Origin: Ixodes scapularis
Lineage: Eukaryota; Arthropoda; Arachnida; Ixodida; Ixodidae
NCBI RefSeq assembly: GCF_016920785.2
Contig: NW_024609836.1
Span: forward strand, 6,814,406-6,878,405
Reading direction: 5' to 3'
Length of the DNA stretch: 64,000 nt
In this document: positions 48,686 through 60,600 of the stretch, piece by piece
Numbering within the stretch: position 1 is the first letter of the stretch
Layout of the letters: every line of letters starts with the position of its first letter
Notes under the pieces: model-generated
What the model was told of the DNA's origin: nothing
What the model saw: only the letters and a program-made list of their open reading frames with translations
Databases searched by the model: none
Program-made: the position numbers and the translations under genes

Positions 48686-51600
48686 TAAAAGGAACTGCAA
48701 AGGTGTTTGCAGTGCAAACTGTAGCTTTGTCTACACAGTGGGTTCTCAAGTCGAGTCCCTAAGAACTCTCCTCGGGATACCCGTTCCTCAAGCTCCCAAA
48801 TTTCCTCAACTGTCCCTACCCTAAGCAAAGAGTTCTTCAACGTTAAGAGAAAGTATCGAAGGGAAACCTCGAAGGCGAAAAGGTGTCACCTTTCTTCCAT
48901 TCAATTTCATTTTCGCGTGTCCACTTCCCATCAACGTTCTGGCAATGTCAGACACTGAACAGGAGCCACTCTACAGAACTTCCACATTGGATGACGAGTT
49001 CTGATCCTCCGTCTTCAATTACGAGAAGAGAAGCACTGCCTTCTACTGCCGCGCGAGCAACTCGCACGAGACTTATGAGCTTCTATGCGCTACACATTCG
49101 AGGGTGTCGCGGAAATCCTTGGAATGGTTGGCTTTGGCATGCCCCAGACAGCCTGTGACAATAAAAGGTGCCGAACGTTATAAATTGATTTACTCGTATT
49201 ACGCTCCTCATACAAAATGAAAGTTTCTTCACGCTACTGGAACTAAACTGTGTAGAGAAAGAAATAACTGTTCGATGAAAAACACAAACTTTTGTACATC
49301 TGCCCTCGATGAATAGACACCATATTTTAACTGTCATTAACTTACAAAAATTTAGGCCGATATTTGAGCCACTAGAGGGCCCTGAATTTCTGAGAGGGTC
49401 TTATCTAGCCTTATTCTCTACCCTAGACCGGACGCTCCAAAGCTAACTGCAGGTCGACAGAAGCAAAAGGGGCACCTCGTTCTGTTGACGACGCTTGAAG
49501 ATCTCGTCCTCGGCCTCGCCCAGTTCTGCAACGCAAGGCATCGTTTAACATCGCGCAAGTTCAGAACTCCTCAGTCGCCATATCTGGAACACAGATGTTC
49601 CACAAACAGCAAAAGAATGCAAAAAGACGTGGGGACAGGCGTGCATGGTTAGCAAGGAGCGAGGGGAAAACAGGATGGACAGCCCGACAGTATTGAACGA
49701 GCTCGCCCGCACACCTTTAGTTTCAAGGAGACTGCAGTTTGGGCAAGTTGGTTGTTAATACCTCCGATGCGACAATGCACAAATGACACTACATAGGCAG
49801 ACTGGACATTGTCTCAATGACCGACTTGGAGACAACATTACCAAAGCCAATTCTGGACAGCTAGGGATTCATTGCAAAATTGCGGTTGTACTGCACATCT
49901 AACCAACTGCACCACATTAGGAAGGAACAGTAATCACGCCACAAAGAAAAATTTTGAAGAAAGAGATATTGAACTGTTTCTTTTAATGCACTAAAGAAGA
50001 GTAAACAATAATGAAATTAAAGAAACAGTTTTAAGTGAGTGCTGCGTGAGTGTCCCCCTTTTTGTGTGCCTGTGCAACTTTTGCATCTGCTTTTGTGCAC
50101 TCTAACATCCAAAAAAGCGTCACAGACATAGCACTGACTGCTTTTACTCTAAAATACAAATATATAAAAGAAAAAACCGGAAAGGGACAGAGGCGGAAAA
50201 TGCCCTCGTCAAGCCAGTTGGGATATTTGGTAAATGTCATGCAACTAAACAGAGAAAAAAAAACAAGCTGACAGTCAGTGTCGTGTCTGCATCTGTTCTC
50301 CTTGTCCGTGTGTCTTTCTTTTTAGCCATTTTATTTTAATTGTAACACACAGACTCGCCCAAATACAAACATTGCTAAGATGATGCTCCCCTAGTTTTGT
50401 CATTAGGGTCTCAACATATTTTTCACTCTCTCACACATCAGGCAAGCGAGAGTTTGAAGCGCAAAACACATGTACGACGAAACCGTCCGATCCGACGTCC
50501 GACCGCGCAATACGACGGTCGGAGGCGAGGGTTTTCAACGCTCTCCAATGCTACGAAAACCCTCTCCCCCCAAGGTCATTCCGGCAGTCCGCACGTCGGA
50601 TCGGACGGTTTCGTCGTACATACATGTGTTTCGCACTTAAGACTGGTCAATACTCCTGGCCCTGAAGAAAGTCAGAACAAGAGAGAAGAAAAACTGCCTG
50701 GGCTCCTACTAAGCTCCTGTGAGTGTAGAATATCTTCAGAAGTGTCCCGGTGTCATGTGACTTCAGATACAAGATCACATCATATGACGTGGTAACCTTC
50801 TTGGCTAAATCTAGCAGAAAAGGATGTATGCTCAGTCCATGAGGTTGCATATATCTAATGGTCACAACCATCAGTGACGCTACGTCTATCTAGGATGTTA
50901 CATCCGAACATGATGCTACATCCATCCACGACATTCAATTTCTCCCTGTTATATCTCATCCGTGATGTTACATGTTCTGAGTCAAAAAGCCTATTCTACA
51001 TTAGAAAGAAATAAAAGGTGATAAACTCGTCTGTTCAGCAAAAGCTACGGGGTTCATTCGACTTCTCTACTCCAATAATTGCTGCACCGGCCGCAAAGAA
51101 GAATGCTAAAGGAAAAAGCCGAGCATTACTAGCCGCGGCCAGCAAATATTGAAAATATTTTTTAACATTTTTTTAACATATGCTGGTGCACGCACGACCA
51201 TACTTAGCAACATGTCGCAACGTGCAACAAGAAAGAGGCAGAAACAATGGGAGACAAGAAGAAGAGAAAATCCACACTCGCCCGACATTATCAGCTGCAC
51301 TCTCTCCAGAGCAACAAAGCCGTTCTCCGTCAGGTACCCCTGCACAACGAGACATGGCGGGAAAGAAAGACTCAAATTTTACTACAGCCATGCAAAGGTC
51401 AGCAGAAGTTTGATGCCGAAAGAATACCTTGTCTTTTGCATAATATATGTCTTACATGTAACACATGTCTTCAGCATGTTTTACAGAATCAGTCCTAACT
51501 CCAAAATGAGTCTCGACAAAAACGTTGCACTCAAAAATTCTTTGGGCAAGCATTATGTGTTACATATGCCTGCTCTCCTGGCACTAAGAATGTTTCTGCA

Positions 51601-54600
51601 ACATTTCGTGCTTGAGGCAATAAAGATTTCGGACTGGCAAAGGCCACTTAGTGGACCGAAAGAGTTTATTGCGACAAATTTCCAGAATATAACACCTCAT
51701 ATTTTCCAATAATGTCACTATTCAATTCGAACACCCGATTCAACGCAACAATACTAGAAGCGACGTACGCAAGAAACAAACATTTGCACATGCCTACGAG
51801 GAAAGTATAAATACTGTCTAACTATACTCGGCGTCAACTATTTTGTGTTAGGTTGTCGGGGCTAGCGTAGCTTTCACAGCGCTCCAACACCGTCAAATGT
51901 ACAGTGCCCACCAAACTTGTCTGGAACACACAAACGGCGTCTTGTCTCATGGGGGCCGATACCCCGGGGGTAACCAAAGAACTGCTTCACGACAAAAACA
52001 CGAGTGCAACGGCCACAGCGGGGGCGCCACTAGCTCAAAGCCGAAATCGCGGCTGGACCGGAGACAACGCGCAATTTGGTCTGCGAGGCAATCTACTTTT
52101 CTCCTCATTCAGTAAGTACCTCAAATGCTTAGCGATTGAATCATCTAATCGCCGACTGTTTGGAGAGTCACCCATATATCTCCGTGCAAAAAGGTGACCG
52201 TAAGTATAAATTGGCTGGCCGAAAGGATGATTGTGGTGTCTACGGTCTGGCGGGCGACCTCCCCCGATCGGGCTGTTTCGCTGAGAGCCACGGTGTGGAG
52301 CGGTTCTCCCGTGAGATAAAACGTCACTCGCGCACTCCGGAAAAATTTGGTGAGCTCTGTACTTTCCCAAGCACGTGGAAACGAGACACAAGACAAAGCC
52401 ACATACTCCCGCAGCAGCGTGGGGCTGCGGCACCATAGAATTAAAAACGTGAAAACAGATTTTGATGAGTGAGCATAACTCTGACTCACCCCCGTTTTGT
52501 ACACCGCCTTTTTGTACAGCGTGATGAGTCTGTCGATGGCCCCTTCCCTGAAATCATTGTCAATCGTTACACCTCAAACGCTGGACACCTCATGAGGATG
52601 TTTTACAAGAGCAAGAAAAAAAAATACCAAGTGCTCAACAGTAGAAGCACAGGCAACATAAAAGAATGGAACACAAAATGCAACTTTTTTAACAGACACT
52701 TTAATAGATTTCACCAGGCAGTTTGGCTATGCCACTGCTGCTGCACTGCGTCGAGAAAACTTCAGTCTCTCTGCAGGTACTCCAACCTCACCGGAGCTCC
52801 GCACGTGCAGAGCCAAAAAAAAAAGCCAAATTTGGGAGTTTTACGTGCCAAACCAACGGCGGGCATCTGGCATGCCCCAGCGGAGGACTGAGGATTAATT
52901 TGGACCACCTGGGGATCTTTTGACGTGCAACCGAAAGCTCAGTTACACGGCGCCTCCTCCGCAATAAGCCTCCGTCATAGTGCGGGCACCTTGGCCAAGA
53001 TTCGAACCCGCCACATGGGGATCCGGAGGCCGGCGCTCTCGCCTCGGAGCCACCGAGGCGGCTTACACGTGCAGGGCATGAGACGACACACGGCACCTCG
53101 AGCGCCGCCACCTGCCTCTCGCGACCTAAAGTTGTGGCTGCTTCATGCTTGTGCCGAACTTTTGGCGAGATCGGTCTATTGTTCATTCCTCCAAAAAAGT
53201 ACAAAAAGAATGCATAAAATGACCTCAAGCCCAATGTCTGCATTGTAGAACGAAGCAATTAGAAAACCTTCGATTCAAACAATGAGTTCAAGGACTGTCC
53301 AAGGCACAAAAACTATATTCCTAATTCCAAGCTCGAAGGTAAGTATAGTGGCCATTTCCTGTAACGAAAGCCGACACACTTCCTATACAAAATCCAAGCG
53401 TGTCTCGATTACGTTTGATAAACTCCGAGATGCACAGAATGTACTGCGCAATGAGCTGACCTTGTGGTGTGTGAAGTAACGCGACGTCAAAGTGTCAAGT
53501 GACGCTAGAATGTCACGTCACAGTCGTGTGACCTCATGACATCACATGACGTCATAGCATCACATTACATCACAGTGTCGCAGAATGTCAGTCACGTGGC
53601 ATCGTGTGACGGCATAACGTCGCATGACCTATGACATCACGGCATAACGTCACATGACCTACGACATCACATGACACCGTGACATCTCCCAATATCATAA
53701 CGTCAAGTTTGGGTGTCACGTGCCGTCAGGGTGACAGCATGACATCACGGGTGCATAAGCCATTGCTTACACACAGTAGACTTTCAGCTCTACTGCTTCT
53801 ATCACCTTGATCAGTCTGTCAGTCAGGCGTAACGCGTCGCTTTTCTCATGACATTCTGCGTTAGAACCCTTTCTTTTAGCCTCGACCTTGCTGTTTCTGA
53901 GGCACAAGACAGCTGTGCCAGAAAAGGTTGTCATAAGAAACTCGTCGAGATTGCGTCACCTGATCTCCAGGGAAGGCAGGTGAGGCAGGAAGTCGTTGCC
54001 AACGAAGAAGCACATGAACACCCAGTCGTCGATGGCCCTCTGGAGGAGCAACAAGCAAAATATGCGGACAAAATGATGCAAAAGAAAAGTGAATGGTGAA
54101 CCTGCAGCCATGCAAAGTTCTGCAGTACAAATCAGATTCTTGGGATTTACCAAAGTACACCCATACATAGATGCACAGAAAAAGATTACATACAGAGGAT
54201 GTGGCCAAATTTGAGTAGTGGTGAATAGTCTTGAAATGAACAGCAATCAAATGTCTATTCAATTCAAATTCAAAATCTAATATGTTTGCACTCCCCATGA
54301 AATGTTTCAAGCGAGTTGTGGTTTCTGGAAATACTGTATAAGAGCGTGTAAGGGCCGCTCCTTTTCTTTTCAAATTTCGGGACAAAGAGTTTAAGTGCAA
54401 ATACCTGAATAAAAACAAAATAGTTCTGTACGTGCATGTGCAAAAAAAAAAAAGTGGATGTATTTGTGATTGAACACAGGGGTCTCAAGCGAGCGCCTTT
54501 ACTACAATCTCGACCGTTATAACCTGCGGTATCCCCGGCACTCAAGTCTGACTGGCAGCAACAATGGCCAGAGTTGCTCTTTCTAGCCGCCCAGTATGCG

Positions 54601-57600
54601 CCTATCTGGGTTCGCGTCGACCATTTATTCCGCAAAATTTCGCCTCAACTTTCGCTTTGATGCCGACCGGCTGTAGCGTACTGACAACCCGCCTCGGACC
54701 GCACGCTTTGTGCAGCGCTGTATGCAGATCTTGTCGACACAGTATTTCCGACACGTTGCAAGTCTGCCACACTCCAGGGCATAAGTGACGGTTCCAAAAT
54801 TGCTCGCCCACTGCTCTCAGGTTGTGGGGTCCACAAGACCCTTAACTTAGGAGAACGAAACTTTCACGAGGCCTAACGGCAATGTTTGCAAACCAGAGTG
54901 TCCGATTTCACAGCAGCTACTGTCACGTGAGCAGAAGGCGACTGTGGACCATACGAAAACCATAAAAAGGACAGCTCTCCGAAGCTTTACTCCCGCAACC
55001 ATTCTTATGTGTGCTTCGAAACACAGGAAAAAGCGCAAGCGCAGCGCGTACTAGGTGAGGCAAGGATGGCAAAGATGCGGAGCGCGCGCCACACTGCAGA
55101 AACGGTTGGCGCGCCTTGGAAAAAAAGGAGGGGGGCGGGATGCGGTTTATCCGCAAATAATTTTTAGAACAGTTTTTTTATACTTTGGTATAAATATGAG
55201 GCTGCAGCCCTTACACGAGGGCGGCACATGCACGCAATTATACAGCAATTCTGGACCTCATAAGTAGGTAGCAGATGTTCAACTGCAGTCTCGAAGTAAG
55301 CGACATGAACTGCAAATGTGTGCAAATATCAACACGATGCACACGCAGCCAAGTATTGTCAACCTGAAGACAGTAGTCTTCCGCCTCGGCTCCTCATGGC
55401 AACTATGACGCCGAAAGTTTTGGTACTTCATCTATGTATAACACATTTCACTTCTAAGCGTTTATAAGCATTTAACGGTCTACAGTTCAAGAGCATCTCT
55501 GCACACCTTTGATGGTGTACAGCCGGTCACAAAAGATTACGGACCACTCGACCCATGGCCAAGCTGCATCATCGCGCTACCTTGTGGCGTGGCGTCTGTT
55601 GTCGACACTCATAGTGCGTGCATATGCGTCCTTTGGTACTCGTAAGCATGCCGATGCCTTCTTATTCTCACGAACACGGCGCCGGGCACCGCTTCGCTAG
55701 CCACCATTGGCCACCGTGCCGCAGCTGTATCTCGGTGGCACGACGAGTGGCAGAAGCTGCGATACCAACTTGATCTCTCGCCGTCAGGCTTTACATCGTT
55801 TTTTCCAGCTCAGTGACCAAGAAAACAGTCATTCTGTCTTCTTCTTTCCTTTGATTTTGGTTGTTTCCATAGCCTTTTAAGTTTGTCTGGACTTGCTGCT
55901 TTGTCAACCAGTCAGTGACAAAAATTATTTCGGAAACCCATATTTTATTATATGTTGCACACGGATTAAAAAAAAAAGAAAAAAAAAAGGCCTTAGAAGC
56001 AGAAAAGCAGGAAGAAAAACACAAAATGTCTGTTTTCCTGGCCACTAAGCTAGGCACAACAATACCATTCCAAACAGTGAGACTGTACAGCAGCATTTCC
56101 TGCGCTACGGGTCATTACCCCGAGATGTGGTTGCCACAGATTCAACAAATGGGTTGAAAAGCGGCTCTAAAAGTTGAAAAAATACAAACTTGATTTTTCT
56201 GCGGTGGTGTCGATGAAAACAAAAGTTGCAGGTCGCAGCTCAACGTCAATCCGGAGCTGAGAGTTGCGGTGTCCCAACTCTGCCCTTGTTCTGGGAAAGC
56301 GTGCTCTAACAGCCGGCTTTAGTCATTAGTAACAGTAATAGGTGCTGCCGAGCACTTTTTTTTTCTTTTTCACAATTTCCTGATCAGATGGTACGCTGCG
56401 ACTAAATTAATCGTAAAATAATTTGGGTCTCAATTCTGTGTTTTACTGTTTAGGCACTCAAAATTGAAAAGCTTGTGGCGTCTTTAAAAGCCAGGAAGTC
56501 GGGACCGCGACGCCATATTTTATACTTTTGGTGGGTCGCACGGTAGCAGAGTTTGGGAAGCGGTGGTGCACACAGGCATAAGGATATGCGAAGGAACCAA
56601 AATTTATTTTGCAACGGAACGACCGTGAAAAGAAAAGTGTGGGAGTTGAGCTGCCGTAGAAATGTTTTTGACCACTTTTTTTGCTTTCACCAGTCAGGAA
56701 AATGCCTTCTTTTCACTTCTACAGAAGCACGTCAGATGTACTGTTACCAAATTTCTGTTCTTATTTCTTTTTAAGTGTACGTTGTTTACATTTATGAATA
56801 ATGTTTATTTACTTTATGCAACTTCCCCGGAATAATGCCCCCAGGGCAATGCAAGTGTCAGGTGGATACATAAGGAATGTGCTAGCGTGATCCTTAAAAA
56901 ACACCACACAAATCTTTTTTTTTTTTTTTTTTGCTTCGTTACGTGGTTAGCGTTAGCGTTTCCCAAGGGTTATTCGCCTCGAGATCGAACCGTGCTGCCA
57001 CCGTGCGGCCGAAATTGGAAACGCGCGAAAGCGGGGATACCGCCGTGCGTCGTCTGCTACGGGCGCACGCTCAGAAGCATGGATCTCGACGACGCAAGCC
57101 CGTTTCAGGCTGAGCTTGACAGTCCTTATTAAATGTTTTATGTTTTTGTTGCCGTTTCTTCTTACTAAAGGTTGTGTTGTATCGTTCGCCTTGCGTAGAA
57201 ATTCAGCAAAGCGATTATTATTAAGTCGGAGGCTTCCATAATCTTAGTGTGTTGTTTTTTTATACAATCGCTGGTCTACGTATCTTTGTTATCTCGCACA
57301 AACCGCGGCTTTCATAAAGCATTGAATGTTTAGTGGGTCTGTGGTTTTATTAGAAAATTAACCCGACTGATGGCTATCCTTCAATAGACTAATCAATCAA
57401 TAAATCCGTATGTTGATTTTTCCCCAGTCATATTGCGTGAAAGACGTTAAAACTACACATTTTTTACTGGTTTTACTATGTCATAAATGGCATATTGCAT
57501 TCCCATTATAAACTTCATGTTGTGAGTCCTACATAAATATGAACACGGGAAGCCTTTTAAAATGAGGTATTTTTAAGTTATTATTTAAACAGTATAATCA

Positions 57601-60600
57601 CCCTCGGAGAATTAATAAATGGTAAACCACGCTGGAGTGGTTTACCGTGCAAGCCGGTGCCACAATAGAAGTAAAGAGGTCAAAACTATTAAAGCAGGCA
57701 TATTTTACTCCTTGTTGACTTTCTCCAGCACAAGGCTCCAATTAATTGGCAAAAAAATTTCATAATCGAGGAATGCCCAGTCCCGATATACGTTAGGTGA
57801 GGGCGGAGGGTAATCGGAGTCTCGTGAAGGTGGCTAGCCCTCGTCGGTAAAAGAGTATCACTGCGGCCGATGCTGCCTGTGTCATGGTGCACGTCGTTTG
57901 TTTGGGTTGCAAGGTCTACCATGTTTGAATACAAGATTATTTAGCCAGAAATTTATAGTATTACCTCTTGACATCCGCGGCCCTCACTAGAAAAATTGAA
58001 GCGGGTGAACTCACACTACCGAGAAAAGCATTTAATAACAGGAACATTGCTGCGTTGCTCGGTTACACTCGTTTATTACAGTCACAAAAGATATATTAGA
58101 TCAGTTTGTTTCACTTGTTTCAGTTGTCCTGCCGACCGTGAAGTTTGCAGATTTTAACAAGAAGAGACACTCTCTCCTCATCGCAACGCAGTAGATTTGT
58201 TCAGACTCCAAGAATGTTACCTACACTATGGCACAGTAAAAGGGCAGAGTAACTCAATAGCATGGTAATTTCCAATACAGCGCTAACTCATCTTCATTCT
58301 AAATATTTATATTACTGCAAAAGCTAGATGTTAAAAAAAAGCATAGAAACTGCGATTTCACAGCCCACAGTACCAGTATTATGTTATCTGGGTTGGATTT
58401 TTTTTTAATTCCTTCATTGATGAACCGATACATTCATTTTAAAAGAAACAAATATTTAACATAAATATTCCAGTTCAACAGGCATCAGTCGTGGTGATCC
58501 ATGCTTTCCAACATCTGCCTAGAGCAGACGACGCACCCACAGAAGCGATTATATACATTTGGGCCGCACGCTGGCAACATGATTCGATCTTTACTGAAGC
58601 ACCAAACAGTACTGCATCCTTTTACGCTAGAATCGTTTTTCTATCGATAGTATGCGACAAAATAAACGCAAGAATCTACGCCGTCTCGCGCGCGACCGCG
58701 GAGAGCCTATGGGGCGGCCGTTCTCCTATCCCCGCTTTGATGATGATGATGATGATGATAGCGCGACCGTAGCGCCACCTCTAGGTCGATCTCGAGGCCA
58801 ATACTAACACATCCCCTAAAGATCCCCCAATGGATCTCTCTTGTAATTTATTTTGTCGCCTAGTTGGACCGTTGCTGGTGCTTGGTTTACACTCCATTTT
58901 CTAGCACAAACCAAGGCATACGTGCTCTGCACTGGCTTCCGCCCCGTGACGTGGCCTCCCTCTCGCCTTTGACCTTCGCTACTCTCCTCCTCTCTACGCG
59001 GCACGCTTCCCTTTCCACTGTTTTGCCTGCAGACGGACGCCATCAGCTTTTCCCCGTCACGTGGGTACCAGTGCTAACACATTAATAAAAAAAAAAAAAA
59101 AAAAAAGGGGTGGTGGGTAAGCGACCTTACCTCAATGTTGAATGTGAAGGGGAGGTTGTCCATGTGGAGGTCTCTTGTCAGATATTCTCGAAGGACGTTG
59201 AGGCGAAGGAAGATGAACTCCGTCTCGCAGCCAATCGGCTTTTCCAGCTCGTCAAACTGCAATATCATTAATCAAATACTCAGACTCTGCTACAGGCACA
59301 GAATAGGCAGACAAGAGTCTTAACTACAGTGATCATAGTTTAACCATAGTCTCCAATGCAACGTTAGCATCCCGTCACGTGGTTTTTTCACCACGTGACC
59401 CAAAGACACTCTCAAGAAATATGTTTGACACTCTTCTGTCGTTTAGTCAACACTCCTGTATTTGACTGCTATGTGCCATAGTTGCTCCGAAAAACCAGAA
59501 GCAAGCCTCACCTCTCCAGTCTTCTCCTTGGCTAGACCCTGGCAGTCCTTCATTTCGTGGCCTGCAAGAAAGATGGGAACAAGCACCGTGAATGGCTGTT
59601 CCCAGGACTATGCACAGACATCTACACAGTAGATTCTGCCAATCGGCAAAACAAAAACGTGGAAGGAAAACTCAAAAAGCAAAGCCTAGCCACGGCATAA
59701 CCTGGTCACCAGAAATGCGGTTACAACACAAGTCTGTATGTAGAACACTGGACACAACTTCTATGCATTTTGGGAATGCAGTGATGTGATTGGCCTAAGC
59801 CGTTTTGGAGCACCTTTTGGCGCAACCAAAACAGTGCTTGGGAGCAGCAAAAGTGGACTTTGGAGCAGCTAATACAGTGTTTTGGAGCAGCAAAGGTGGA
59901 TTTTGGAGCAGCTAAAATAGTGTTTTGGAACAGCAAAAGTGACTTTTGGTGCAGATATTCTTACAAAAATAGAAATATTTGCTTCAAGTGCTGGACAAAC
60001 GAAGGGCACTTTGCTCGCCGAAATAAACAAATTATAGTCAAGTTAGACCATTTGAGAGTCTTTCAACATGTAACTGAAATGCCAATGACATGTCACATTT
60101 TGCAATGCTTCAGTTAAGTGATGCATATATATGTACCCGTTATAGGTGAATGAGAACCAAGCTGCACATATTAAAATTTATTTGAAAATGACCAGCTTAG
60201 TAGTAAATATCGCAGCATTAGGTTGACTAGTTATATAATAAATGGAAGCTGTCTTTGACCGTTGATACACGAGACCACTACAGTGCAATGCGAAATTGTC
60301 GCGCGAGCGGCAATGGCTGTTCGATCGAAACCATGCCACTCCGCTCCATCGCCAACTGGTTCTCAAAATTGTATACAAAATGTAACTGTCCAGGATACGA
60401 CAAAAACAGTCCAGCCGCACGTACTTGCGAGACCGGCTAGTGAGGTACAAGCTAAACACAAAGAAAAAAAAAAAGAATCTGAGCACATCGATGCAAGACT
60501 TCACGAGCCAGGGTCAAAAAGCTCTCGGAGCGCTTTGTGCACCGACTGAACTCGAGACATACAAGTGCATTGTGAGTGTTCAGCGTGCAGAGATTGCTTC

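Larger units (their letters stand above)
47388..49475 (-). other. XRN2 intron 7
   Basis: 2088 bases with the TIR element, microsatellite and dispersed repeat. Nothing else assigned. Confidence 0.6.
52548..53959 (-). other. XRN2 intron 4
   Basis: 1412 bases, mainly the CRE-like minisatellite and the SINE. Confidence 0.7.

Noticed and set aside
51270..51281. GT donors after exon 6
   Set aside because: Those in GAGTGTGG and ATGTCGG give a frame mismatch or an immediate stop when joined to exon 7.
51149..51712. 187-codon plus-strand open frame
   Set aside because: It is antisense to XRN2 exon 6 and shows no domain; it is a chance frame over an exon and intron.
54040..59130. A nested gene in XRN2 intron 3
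   Set aside because: Several short frames were inspected on both strands; none shows a family motif or plausible splice pattern.
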